Source of the DNA: Cryptomeria japonica
Lineage: Eukaryota; Streptophyta; Pinopsida; Cupressales; Cupressaceae
DNA: 64,000 bases
Assembly (NCBI RefSeq): GCF_030272615.1
Contig: NC_081414.1
Location: forward strand, 769,434,153-769,498,152
Reading direction: 5' to 3'
In this document: positions 21,410-33,502 of the stretch, in pieces
Position numbering within the stretch: position 1 is the stretch's first letter
Layout: each line of letters starts with the position of its first letter
Notes under the pieces: generated by a model
Seen by the model: the letters and a program-made list of their open reading frames with translations, nothing else
Told to the model about the DNA's origin: nothing
Databases searched by the model: none
Translations under genes and position numbers: made by a program

Positions 21410-23346
21410 TATTGTCACAAAAGTTTGCTTCCTTGTTGAACACTAGTGCTCAACAACCTTGTGAAACATGGAACCAACCTCCAAGTGTGGGACCTTGTGC
21501 ATGTGAGGTTGAGTCTCCAGAGAAGGCCAACTTCTTTATCAATCAGGGTGCAGTGTTGGACACACGCAACACTTATTAAACCTATTCTAATAATCTGAGT
21601 GGGAAAGGGGAGAAGGAATGCTAAAAGGTAAATATGAGGTGATGCACCTATATTGAAAGTTGATCCTCCCTGTCCATAACTATACAAGACATCAAAGAAA
21701 ACTACCTAAGGATATGCATAATTTTCTATCCTAATCTTCTCCCTAAGAATATGCAAAGGTTAGAATCTTGCAAGATGAAGAGAGGAATTAAAGCAATTCG
21801 TAGATAAAATCTACAAGAGTGTTAACACAATCACATAAGAAAAGAATCAAAAAAGAATGCATTCAAATAAGAGGTAATATGTGTTACACAAAACATTTAA
21901 ATTGAAAGAGAGGCAAGATAGATAAATTTATTGATATAAAGGTAAGGCAAAGTCTACAATCACTGAAAAGTGTGAATTTTCTATAAGAGAAACAAGAGGA
22001 GAACCATTAGAAAGAGTTACAAAATTGCCTTTATAGATCAAGCATAACTCATATAGCACATCAGTTTTAGAAACCCTAACCAACTAGGGTTACATTACAA
22101 AAAAGAAAGGATTAGATCAGATGAATTGATCTAATGGTTGTCTGCCCATAAAGATCATTGCCTAACTGAGAAAGAGTAGCACTCCCTAAAAATAAGGGAG
22201 CTTCTGCATTGGGCTAGAATCTGAACGACTTCTGTCAAACCCATAAGTCTTCTGTTTGCAATAAAAAAGGGTGGGCAGGTAAAGGAAACATCTGTAGAAG
22301 CATGGTAGAGTAATGGCAGTCATCCCTCGGCCTTCTGAAAGTAGTTGGAGTAGATTGGATTTGATTTGGTTAGCTGATAGGGTCAAAAACTAATTTTTGA
22401 CCCATTAAGTTGGCAACCACCCTCAGACGCCTGTTTGAATTTCAATGATCGCCCCTATTTTAAATTTGGGCCAATGGATCCTCTTTATCGTGTGTGGATG
22501 GATGGTCAAGATCATTCCATGAAGGCCAGGCCCATCAACAAAAAATAAGTCCTATCACTATTTCATAGCTAGAGATAACCTTTTTTCTTTAACTGTTGTG
22601 AAATTGTGAAAACATTCTATTTACTACCAACATTTATCGCTATATCGTAACATTTATCGCTATATCACAGGGGTCAAGCCATGGTTAACCATAACTACTG
22701 TGACACCACGATATCCATATTCACTCCCTTCCCTGATAATCACTTCAACATCGCAAGGGAAGAAAAATGGCAGCGCCTAACCATTGCAATATAATGACGA
22801 ACCCTTTCTCTGGGCCCCACCATCTCCATTTCACATGGGGATCATAACTTCTTTTTGAACCGTTATGAAAATGCGACAAGAATTAGCAACCATCACCAAA
22901 TCTCAAAAAGGGGCCCCACCATGAGCTTCGATGTTTGTGATACTACGAAAAGGGAAAATGGTAATCACCATATCATGAAGGGAACCAAAAGGCAAGTCTC
23001 GATTACTACGATATAGTGGTAAATGATATAAACTTCCTGCCACAATGCCTATCGCCTTGTTGCATGAAAGTGGAAGTAGGGAACAAAAGTGAAAATTTCC
23101 CTACTATGCGATAAGTGATAAAAAAGAACTCACAGCAGCCAATACACAAGTGAAAATGACCGTCACAATCGGTCAACGCCAAGAAATAACAAGGCTTTAA
23201 GGAAGGATGAAAAAATGACTAAGGCAAAATTGCCTTCAAGGTTTAGGGTTTTAGGCCTTGTGGAAAATACACAAGATCTTAGCCATTTGATGATTTTCTA
23301 AGATCGGTTATCTCCATGGCTAAGGTTGACACAAAAATGGTCAACA
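21410..23346 (-). repeat. 5' LTR of element E (1937 bp)
   Basis: Direct repeat of 5024-6945. The end nearest the primer site is TATTG where the other LTR has TGTTG, a G-to-A change in the terminal dinucleotide. It contains an extra tandem copy of AACATTTATCGCTATATC (about 22628-22670), which accounts for most of the length difference between the LTRs. Confidence 0.87.
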
Positions 23347-24169
23347 ATTTATGTCCATATCCCCATATCTTGCCCCCATAGTAGATCAAATGGTCATTGC
23401 TTTCAAGCGGGAAGAAATTGATAGCGTCAAAGAAGTTATAGCTATTTTTGCTATCATTTCTTCTAATCAACTGGGCAGATATATGATGAGTTGACCATAA
23501 TTGAGACCATCCAAAAAGCACATCATCTAGTTATGTGGCCGATGATCATTATTTTATTGTCGACATCCTGATACCCCAAGACATAGCATCTATCTTAGGA
23601 GGTTCTCGCTAGATGCAAATGTCTTATTATTTAGTTGAGGACCTTTTACATGCATACTTTATGATTTCATCCCACCTTCATATACCATTAGATGAGGTTA
23701 GGTAGGAGATTCTTAGAGAGTCACAAGTTGTAGCATCAATTCAGACACTGGGACATTCACAACATTCGCATCACTCTACACAACATGACCCACTGATAGA
23801 CCATTTCATTGTTGTAGAGGGGTAGATATAGGCTAACTAGGTTCATATCACACCAAAGGGCTTGTATTCATTCAAGGAGTAGTTATAAGGGTTGATCCAG
23901 ACTAGTTTTATGGAGATGCTACTATGGTTAGACTCTACATTGATACCCTCAAATTTGCATATCCCCCTACACTCATCATTCGTTCAAATTGTTATGAACA
24001 TATATGTAGATGTAGTTGCTATGGAAGATACGATGGTAGAAGATGATCAAACTTAGACACTTGATACCTAGGTACACGCATAATAAATGATTTAAAAATA
24101 TTCACTTATTTAATTTTAAGTTTTTGTAACTTTAAATTATTTCTAGTCCTAACAAACACATATAACACT

Positions 24170-24173
<4 letters not shown>
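23347..24173 (+). pseudogene. Unrecognised coding-like relic, right of element E
   Basis: Coding-like plus-strand sequence with many stops (for example VDQMVIAFKREEIDSVKEVI and IVDILIPQDIASILGGSR). It ends near 24070 with a GT that could be a splice donor, followed by AT-rich sequence. It probably continues the relic at 4386-5023 across element E. Family not recognised. Confidence 0.35.

Positions 24174-24229
<56 letters not shown>
24174..24229. repeat. TA microsatellite, left part
   Basis: About 27 TA units ending at the left LTR of element D. The right part (37092-37118) lies on the other side, so D inserted into this repeat. Confidence 0.95.
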
Positions 24230-24232
<3 letters not shown>

Positions 24233-25735
24233 ACGTTAGGAAATAGGAAATCATCACAAGAAAGATAAACATAATAGCTCAATCACAAAAGCATTCATTG
24301 CAATGAATCTATCCTAAGACACACTCAATAGAGACATGAAAACAAAGCATACAAAACTAAATATTTATGCAAACCAAATGACGATTTGAATGCTCCTTCC
24401 ATGCGGCTCCATTGTTCTTCTTTCCTCTTCAAATGGTTTGGTTGTGGATCTCACCTACAAGTGCACACACACAATTGAAAGCAAGTAGACGGGATTTTGA
24501 TCAAGAGTACTAGAAGCTTAAATTCGATAGTCTGATTACCAATTATTAGTTTTGATTGATGAAGATCATCCAATTTATAGAAAAATTGGAGAGATGACAA
24601 GATTAGCATGATTCAATTCAAATGGAAATTGCAAATCAATTATGTCAATTATGACAAATTATGCACTTTCTATGCAAAAATTGTTGATTGATAATTTATG
24701 ACAAATTATGACAACTTCTATGTCAAAATTGATTGATTGTCAATTATGACAAATTGACATGTCATTTCCATGAATTTAGGAGAGAAATAGGAGAGAAATT
24801 GAAATTAGGAAATTAGAAAATAGGTGGAAATTAGGAAATTGAGGAAATTAGGAATTAGGTAAATTAATTAATAATTTGTCACTTATTAATTAATTAACAA
24901 AGAGGAATAATTAGCCAATTAAATGAACATTTAATTACAATGAGAAGACTTAGGATAAATAAATAATTTATTAATCCTAAAGGAAGAAATGACACACACA
25001 AGGTTAAATGATGAAATCACAAAACCCTAGAAGATGAATTAGGTCTTGATGAAAGATAATTGACTCGATCATGATTTGATTTTGGATTGATAAATGACCA
25101 ATGTGATAAATGATTTGATTGAGAAAATGCGCCAATTAACGAGGAACAATGACAAATTGATCCAAATTGACAAAATTGACAAGAGGACGAGGATTGACAG
25201 CAAACTAGATTGCAAGATGACAAGATCCAAAATGACCACGATCGATGACGAATCGATCGCAAAATGACAAGGTCGATAAGAGGACAACGATTGATGACAA
25301 ATCGATCGTTAAATGACAAGATTGAAGTATTGATGATAAATTGATCGCCAGATGACAAGATTGACAATGATAAGGATTGATGATAAATCGACAAGATTGA
25401 TAAGAGGACAATGATCGATGACAAATCGATCACAAGATTGATAGGACAAAACCCTAATTAGGATTGACGATGTCCAAAATGATGACAAATAAGCACACAT
25501 ATTGATGCAATAGGATAAGATCGATTAAAATCATGACTGGATAGTGTTGTCGACAAGACCAAATTCAAGAGCGAGATAAATGAAGAATGTAGAAGAATGA
25601 CTTGATGTTCGCAAATGATAAAAACCAAGTACGAATCATAGGAGAAATGTTAATGCGACGCACAACCTAAAATGAGGCAATGCGCAAATGTTAAAGTATG
25701 ACTCCGCAAGCGTTGACCATTTTTAGGTGTCTACA
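24230..25735 (-). repeat. 3' LTR of element D (1506 bp)
   Basis: TGTACGTTAGG...GGTGTCTACA on the plus strand. By eye it differs from the right LTR by about 19 substitutions and one 11-bp indel (a TTATGACAAAT unit near 24752). About 1.3% divergence implies a fairly recent insertion. Confidence 0.96.
25188..25445. repeat. ATCGATCG-rich degenerate tandem repeats inside the D LTR
   Basis: Repeated units of the GATGACAAATCGATCG and AGATGACAAG kind, about 30-50 bp apart, containing palindromic ATCGAT. The same array is in the other LTR (about 36532-36798). Long Ser/Ile/Leu-rich frames on the minus strand here are a by-product of the repeat. Confidence 0.7.
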
Positions 25736-26566
25736 TTTTGCCCCTCTTTGAGACAATGCGATTTTAAGCATTGTTTCAAAGAACAATAATGAAAATGCCC
25801 CAGACGCTGACAATGACATATGAAAATGCCCCAGACAATAAAAATGATATATGCATGCCCCCTCAAGGAATTGGCCGGAAAGGTCGAGAAAAGAGGCCAA
25901 TTGATCGATAAAAAGGATAGGATCGAACGGACTGACAATCAGATACCGGATGCATGAAGGACAAGCAATTGAAGATGCAAAAGACTGCAACCAACATAAG
26001 ATGGAGAGGGTGCACGTCCATCTATGCACTGATAAAGATCTATAAATGAGACCAAGAGAGGGGGAAAAGTGCTCATTTGCACTAGCCAAGGAGGAGGATT
26101 TGTTGCTCTGGACAAGAACACTTGCAGAGAGATGGCGAACATTCCAATGGCAGATCACCTCGGGGAATGTGTACACACATTCAAACGACCGGATGATGCA
26201 GGAGCAGTGGTATGGATCTCAAATACCCATGTTTTCAATTTCATGAATTTTGATGGCTTGCGGGACATTGCGGGCCCACAGGGGATGCAGAAAAGGACTT
26301 TTGTGCTTGTGTAGGGCGAATCCTGTGCTTCTGTAGGGTCTTCTGCACTTGTGTAGGGAGACACAGGCACAGGTTCCTGGACACAGGTGCAAGTGTGCAT
26401 TGGAAACCCTAATTTTGGTCAAAACGGCATGCAAATGCTCCGGAAAGGGGGGACAAGGATAGGATAGGTCAAATTAGATGAAAAACACCCTGATTAGACA
26501 TGAAAGTGAGGAAATGCAACCCGTAGGAGCAAATCCTAAAACTGAAAAAATTTTGCCCCAATTGTG
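25736..26566 (-). other. 3' untranslated end of element D, with PPT and GTGTAGGG repeats
   Basis: The PPT is at about 25736-25749 (minus-strand AGAGGGGCAAAA). No convincing ORF lies on either strand. At about 26300-26362 there are three units of the type TGCACTTGTGTAGGG, followed by CACAGGCACAGG. Similar units in inverted orientation occur near the opposite end of the interior (35355-35455). Confidence 0.65.
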
Positions 26567-28390
26567 ATGCAGAGTCGACAGTATCCGTTGATCACACGAG
26601 AGAACCGACCAGATTGCTTCATGCTACGACATAGACTGATGAGCACAGAGAGAGATACCTTAGCAGGACTTGGGATATACTATGTCACATTCATGCCCGA
26701 GATTAGGGCAAACATAGGACTGCTTACTGCATTGGCAGAGCGATGGCATTCAGAGACCTCCTCCTTCCATCTGGAGACTGGAGAGGCGACGGCGACACTA
26801 GAGGATGTATGGCGTATCCTCTACATTCTGATACATGGGGAAATGATAGAGTATGACCCAGTGACAGGGAGAGACGCATTATCTATATTGTTTGAGTGCG
26901 ACGCAGATGAGTTGGATATCGTCGAGAGGGAGATTGGCTGGGAGACTATGGCGTAAGAGTATGATCGACGATATGTGGTGATAGCAGTGGTGATAGCATG
27001 TCTACTGGCAGGAGACAGACGAGGACATGGATTCCCTATTGGATGGGGAAGAGTGCTAGAGCGGATGGCGACAGAGGGGACAGTGTACGCATGGGGACCA
27101 TGTGTACTGGCGATGCTCTATTTTCAGCTACATCAGATAGCATATCAGGGAGTGCAGACTTTGAGTTGTGGAGTCACATTGCTACAAGTATGGGCATTTG
27201 AGCACATAGCCATATGTCGACCGATCATAGATAGACAGGTAGTACCGCACCGACCATATGTGTATTGCTATGGGGGAGCACTGAGACAGGGTCCTTTTGG
27301 ATATATATTGTACTGGCGACATGAGCTAGATAGACTGAGAGAGTTCATATGGAGGCCATATCATGATTGTTTGGGATGGTCAGATGATAGTGATTAGCTA
27401 CCATATTGTAGACAGGAGAGGTACCTGATTGGGCGACCAGTGAATCGCCAGAGAGTGATTGAGCTGTACCTGCCAGAGAGAGTCAGACGACAGTTTGGAG
27501 AGAGGCAGGATGTACCTAGGAGGACTGCACACTTTGCCCGATCTCACAGAGAGACGAGTCAGTGGGGGAGTATGATTCAGCCACACACAGCATATGCGGA
27601 CTTCTCACAACTACAACAGAGACAGTGGGATTGGAGATCAGATGTGGCAGACGCCGGGATGACAGATGAGTATGATAGATGGTTTGCACGACGACGGCCA
27701 GTTCCATTGACAGATCCGGATATTCCAGTACCGAGGCGACAGGAGGACTTCCCACTCACAGGAGAGGAGGAGGGTGATGATGAGGACGAGGAGGATGAGG
27801 ATAGAGATGAGGATGATGGAGGGGATGAGGATGAGGACAGAGATGAGGATGGCGGGGATGAGGATGATGAGGACAAAGATGAGGATGGGGAGCAGGAGGC
27901 ATTACATGACATACCCATAGAGCCAGAGACAGCTAGGACAGAGGAGATGGAGATATTCAGGGCTACCATAGCGAGTCAATAGGATCACATTGAGACTTTA
28001 GAGAGAGAGCATGATCAGTTCAGAGTGGAGATAGCTAGACTCACAGCGGCTCAAGATGCAGTGATTGCTCAGACACAGCGAGAGGAACAGAGAGTCACGG
28101 AGTATATTGGGTCGATTCGGGATGCCAGTGTATGGGAGTTAGGACAGATGTTGGTAGAGACCGGAGAGGAGATACACCATTGGAGGACACTATATGAGAG
28201 TGCAGTTCCACCATAGCAGAGAGCACCTTCATATCGGGCACGATCGAGGACAGAGAGCAGGGCACGCTCTTGGAGGTCATTGAGCAGCATGGGGGTGAGT
28301 GGACCGATGAGACCACCACAGCCAGGACCAGGAGGGACATCATCCACGAGACATGGCAGAGATGAGGAGGATAGAGGGAGCACCCAGTGA
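26567..28390 (+). pseudogene. Plant mobile domain (PMD) protein relic, antisense in element D
   Basis: One plus-strand frame runs 608 codons from ATG 26567 to TGA 28388-28390, with four in-frame stops (26954, 27395, 27980 and 28214) and no frameshift. The N-terminal part has ALAERWHSETSSFHLETGEA followed by ATLEDVWRIL, matching the PMD pattern ERW-x-ETHTFHLP-x-GE-x-T-x-TLEDV. Next is WGPCVLAMLYFQLHQ, then CGVTLLQVWAFEHI, matching the second conserved PMD block. An acidic Asp/Glu repeat (27766-27890) and a helical, charged tail follow. PMD occurs in host proteins (MAIN/MAIL1, linked to silencing) and in transposon-borne copies. This one is transposon-borne. Its molecular activity is not established. 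The uninterrupted frame suggests decay began recently. Confidence 0.82.
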
Positions 28391-30769
28391 CAGAGGCACA
28401 TGCTCCTTAGACAAACAGTGGACATTATATATTTTGACATGTTGTAGTCAGCCTGCGGGCCATACTTAGGACAGACAGTCCGATTTTGTACTCTAATATT
28501 ATTGTGACATATGATATGATATGCATCGATATGATGGAATGAAAATGACTTATATGATTTGCCCTGTATGAATGACTTATGCACTGTTTATGTACCTTTG
28601 TGGAATATGTATGGATGCATTGTTTTTATGTGTTTTGGATGTATATATAATATGAAATGGATAAAATGCTTGATGTGATGCATGAAGTTTGACATAATGC
28701 CAATGTACTAACCAAATGGATGCAGGATGCAGCATGTATGTTTGCAGGAAAAAAGGAGCACTAAACCGAACTGACTATCCGAACTAATGGAAGAAATGTT
28801 AGTAAGAAGAAAATGAGACAGAAGACAGTAAGAGATGAAGAAAACTTGCTTTCAGTAATGCACTTTGTAGGTGAGAACCTTTATTTTTATGTAGCAAAAT
28901 GGATGCGTAGCATCATGGCATTGAAGGCTAGAGCGGAAATGCAACCCTTTTTGCAAAAGACAGACACATCACAGACAAATAACAATCACAATCAAGAAAA
29001 GGACCATGATCCATCCCGGTCACTCTAAATCACTCAGTGACATCATCAAGCAACATAGGAACATGACCGAAGCCAAAGATAAATCAATAAAAAGATAAGA
29101 TGCACAAATTCCAACAAAGCAAACAAAACATCTTGATCTTCATTGTCAAAAGTTGAAAGTGATGATAGGACAATCATGTTGTCTGGTTTCAGGACATGTG
29201 GTACCCCGTCTAAGACAAGACACAGTCTGGTTTCGAGTATACCACACCCTGTATAAGACCCATGATAGTAGAGACAAGGACAAATGATTTTGAGGTTGAT
29301 TGATATGACAACTCGGATCAGTTTGAATGTCTCGTTTGAGTAAAAAGTTCATCTGTTAATGCGTGAGTCGTTGGATGTATACTCAGTGATCTGTTTATGC
29401 ATAGAGGGATTATTCTTTATTGACAAAATGCTTGTTTTTTGGATTTTAATGTTTTGAAATGTTTTTGTTCATTTTTTCAGGACTTTATTTGATTTTTTTG
29501 GATTATTTCAGGACATTTTTTGATTTTTTAGGGATTATCTCAGGACATTTTTAAATGTTTTTATGATCTTTTTTCAGGACTTTATTTGATTTTTTTTTGA
29601 AGATTTTTTTCAGGACATTTTTAAATTTTTTTGATATTTTTTTTTTTGCTTGAAGATTTTTTCAGGACTTTTTAAATGTTTTTATGATTTTGCCCCCAGT
29701 GTTTAGCAAGGCAAGGAATATGATAGGTGAATAAATAGACTTTCTGAAATGATGGTGGATAGAGGGAAGACAAAGGCCTTTTATTATGGAGACAATGCGG
29801 ATGCAATTTCCAAGGGCTATTGCGTGATGGGACAAGAGACTGGATATGACAATGTAAAGCAAGAACATGGCATGAGGGACATGTCAAGAGGTTTTTGAAA
29901 CCATGTTAAATTTTGTGTCCTTATGTCAAATCAAGATCAAGGAATGAAAAAGAGTGTATGGATAGTGATAGGATATGGAGAGGATGAGCAAGACCAAGAA
30001 TGGATAAGGGACATGGACTGAAGGTCGGGATAGGATACAGGATAGTGGCAGAAAGTTGCAATAAGCTAGGGAATATGGATGAAAAGTTATAATAAGCAAA
30101 TGGATAAATGACCAAAAGCTATGATGGACTAAAAGCTGCAAATAAGATGCGTGATGCTCATGACGATCGTCAACCTTGTCAAGATCAAAGGTGGAAAGGG
30201 AAACTGGACATGAGGGATGATAGGACAAGGAAGGATAATAGGACATGAAGGAGTATGACATGGTATGATAGGATAACGAAGGGCAATAAGATATGAAGGA
30301 GTATGACATGGTATGATAGGATAACGAAGGGCAATAAGATATGAAGGAGTATGACATGGGTTCGATAGGATAATGGAACAATGAAGGACAAAAGGATATG
30401 ATAGGATAAAACCTGCCCCCAAGTGTGGTGTGCAAGAAGTTCATAAATTATGCATGATGCCTGTTTGCCAGGTTTTCATCACGGTACTTGCCCAAGGCGC
30501 CTGTTTGCCAGGTTTTCACCAGTGAATGAATTATTTTTGCTTTACTTTTTTTTCTTTTTGTCTTTTTTTTTTTTCACTTTTTTTTTTTTTTGTATTTTTT
30601 TGACTTTTTCAATAGAAGATGGACACATGATAGGGGATGGAAGAAGGACTCAAGTGTCTTTTTGATTGGATAGTAGCCTTGAAAAAAATGGACCATGACC
30701 TTTAAAAGTATGCTCAAAGACGTTGGTAGGATAAGGACATGGAAAATAAGATGAAACTAAGGCAAGGAT
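28391..30769. other. Non-coding spacer of element D with several short repeat arrays
   Basis: Holds T-rich repeats of a TTTTCAGGACATTTTT unit (about 29475-29690), a 48-bp tandem unit repeated just over twice (about 30247-30360, beginning GGAGTATGACATGGTATGAT), a duplicated CCTGTTTGCCAGGTTTTCA (30460-30520) and a poly-T rich stretch (30540-30605). Frames here are short or low-complexity. Confidence 0.7.
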
Positions 30770-33502
30770 TTATGCAAAGGATGGGATCAAAGGGATCGAA
30801 GGATGGAAAATATGCATTAGATAATGGATAGGGCATTGGAAGAATTGGGCTTCAGTGGATGGAAATGAAGGCAAGATCAACATTGGCACACACCTTGAGG
30901 GGTGATGGACTGATGGAGGAAAGACGGATCTCAAATTATGAGATTTGGATGGAGGAAAGGATAGTGATTCTGGGACATAAGGGCCCAAAATGGATGAAGA
31001 AGGTGATGGAGGAATAGCAATTTTGGATGCCAAGTTGGATTTTTCTTTAGGCTTTTGTGCTTCAAGGAGCTGCTTAGGGATCCACATGGTTTTTGATTTT
31101 TCATTCTTTTGTGGTTCCTTGGAGTGCATTGCTTGCACAAGGGATTTAGGAAGCCATATATAATTTGACTTTTGTTTTTTAGCAATGGGCCTTTGTGGCC
31201 TTTTGGATATATATTTTTTTTTATAGATCATATTGTTCTTTGTTTTGACATGTCGATTATATTGGACATGTTGATCCTTGAATACATGTGGATTTTTAGA
31301 CTTATGACTTTTATACTTGGCATCCAAATTGCTTGGAGGGGGAAAGGAATGCATGGATGGATATGAATGGAATGGAGTTCTTTTGGTTTGATGAAATTTA
31401 CTCAAGGATATGTGCCTTTGCTAACCTTGCATAGAGGACAAAGGGATATAAGGACCTAAGATGGATGGAAGGTGTGATGGGGAAGGTGGACATTTGGATT
31501 TTGACTTTGAAGGGATACCAGCGCCTTGAGTGTGAGCTCTGCAGACATGACCCTTAAGATCTTCTTTGATATGGAGAGATTCTTGCTTATGGAAATCTAC
31601 TCCTTTACCTTTATGAATATCTTGACTTGTAGGATACTCTTTTCTTTGGGAAGAAGACGCGAGTCCATTATGAGGTGGATATGATATGAGAGAAATAATG
31701 AGATCTTGAAGTGGATCGGATTGCACCCAAGTGGAAGAACCCATTATGCATGTCGAGGGTTCATGAACATCTTGCATTGACACGTTAGAATCATGAGTGG
31801 GATTAGGATCATGTGGGGGACTAGGATTGTGTAGTGGACATGGTTCAATGACAAGCTCTTCAAGAGATGGAATGGGAGAAATAATGGGATCATCAAAAGA
31901 AATGTGATCTTGGAGTGTATATGGAGCATTAGGACAAGGAGATGGAGGAAAAAGTGGATCTTGTGGAGGATCTGAAGGAATAATTTGATCTTGACAAGGA
32001 GGAAGATCATTGGAATCCTCTTTAAAGGTGCTTTGCTCTTGACTTTCAATGGGATCATCATAAAGGATGGAAAGGATATCTTGATCTTTCTCAGGAAGTG
32101 GAATGTCAATGGGATTTGAAAGGACATTTTTTTCATGAAATGGAAGGGGATCGTTTGGGATTGGATGGACTGGGATATCTTGATCTTGCTTGGGGAATGG
32201 AGTGTCAATAGGACTTTGGATAGGATGGACAAGAATAGGGGAATCATCATGAGTGTCTGGTGAAATGGGATCCTGGTCAACAATTGGATGGGATGATAAG
32301 GTTTTAGGATCTTGACTGTGATCTTCTTTAGGACACGTTTCTCCATGCTCTAAATTATCCTCTTGACATGGGGTTGGACTTTGGATATGCATGGAGGATT
32401 CTGACAAGGGATTAATGCTTTGGCATGAGGAAGAGGGACTTCGAATGGGGTCCTCTAAAATAGGTAACGGCAATAAAGTGCATGGTGGCATTGGGTCTTG
32501 TATTTCTAATAAAAGACAAGGATGTGCATCATGAATTGGATTATCTTGGCAATCAATTATGGATAGCCCTTGGCTAATTGCATCCTTGGGTGTATTGTTT
32601 GATGAGGACAATATGGAAGGTTCTTGTGAAACTTCTAGAGGTGTAGGGATAGATGCCATTGGAGAGTCAATTTGCTTGTGGGGGGATGATGCATTGCTAG
32701 ACATAGTTGTATTACCTTGATCTTCCTCAATAAACTCACTTGGTAGTTTCCTTAAGAGCATTGCAATAAAGCCACCTTTCTTTCGAGGTTTTGACATGGT
32801 TGTATCTGGAATTTGAACTTGTTTTTGGTTTGATGTCATGTTTTGATATTGGACTTGGTTCAATTGTTCCGACATGTTTGAAATTTGGGTTCGTGTGTGC
32901 TGCAACCTTTGTTTTTGAATGTTTGGTTGTTGTTGTTGACATTGATATTCCACCATTGGTTGAACCATTTGTTGACATTGTATAGTTGGTTGGACATATT
33001 GTTGAAATTGGACCATTGGTTGCATTGGTTGTATATGTTGAACAATTGGATGAACCATTGGTTGTATTGGTTGAAAATCTGATTGATAGTAAACACCTTC
33101 ATGTTCTTGTTGTGGAGGCACATAATGTTGAAATTGATGTTGTCTCCTTTCTTGAAATTGTTTCATCATCTCTATTTGGGAGAGGAGAGCTGGTATGTCT
33201 GATCGTTCAAGAATAGATCTTGCATCAATTGGCTCAATATTTGGATTTCGACCTACAAGTTTTCGAAACATTTTGGACATTTGTGATCTATTCTTCTCAA
33301 TGTTTTTCACTCTTTGTTCCAATATCTCCTCTTCTTGAGCTAGCTTCTCCTCTAGTTTTTGTATTTGGAGACTTGTTTCATCATAAAAAGTTTGATCAAT
33401 GTCGCTTTGTTGTTGGGTTGGATAGAATTGTGATTGCATTGTCGATTGATATGTCAAACTTTGTTGCATCATTGGTGCTTGGAACCTTGTTTCAATAGAC
33501 AT
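30770..33502 (-). pseudogene. Large Gln/Pro-rich ORF of element D (gag position, unrecognised)
   Basis: Reading leftward from ATG 33500-33502 (MSIETRFQAPMMQQ) the frame is open for 693 codons to a TAG at 31421-31423, then stays open in the same frame to 30770. Residues about 35-80 are coiled coil (KLEEKLAQEEEILEQRVKNI), followed by a short conserved-looking helical stretch (RSILERSDIPALLSQIEMMK). Next is a Gln/Val/Pro-rich repeat (VQPMVQFQQYVQPTIQCQQM), then a long Pro/Ser/Asp-rich low-complexity part. The last section is Lys-rich and repeats a SILGPY motif seen just before the stop. Its position after the primer site fits gag, but there is no zinc knuckle or capsid signature. Function unknown. 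It is the longest open frame in the window. Confidence 0.65.

Larger units (their letters stand above)
5024..23346 (-). mobile_element. Element E: Ty3/gypsy LTR retrotransposon, nested and degenerate
   Basis: Two direct repeats (5024-6945 and 21410-23346) flank minus-strand gag and pol relics in the order gag, RT, RNase H, integrase. Integrase after RT is the Ty3/gypsy order. The primer-site region beside the right LTR marks that LTR as 5'. Two later insertions (A at 7293-15351 and LTR B at 19698-21129) split it. Removing them leaves an element of roughly 8.8 kb. Flanking pentamers (GTTTT and ATTTA) do not match well, so the target duplication is not established. Many stops and frameshifts make it an old copy. 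Confidence 0.87.

Noticed and set aside
5019-23351. Target duplication for E (GTTTT and ATTTA)
   Set aside because: Three of five bases, all T. Not distinguishable from chance.
25017-25500. Ser/Ile/Cys-rich minus-strand frames in the D LTR (repeated at 36373-36856)
   Set aside because: Lie inside a non-coding LTR in a tandem ATCGATCG array. Several overlapping frames are open at once.
27577-27969. Ser-rich frame opposite the PMD ORF
   Set aside because: Shadow of the Asp/Glu repeat on the coding strand.
29926-30444. Repeated SYHTMSYSF-type minus-strand frame
   Set aside because: Arises from the 48-bp tandem repeat in the D spacer.
31744-32346. 200-residue minus-strand frame overlapping the D ORF
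   Set aside because: Alternative frame of the Pro/Ser-rich region. The main frame is much longer and continuous.
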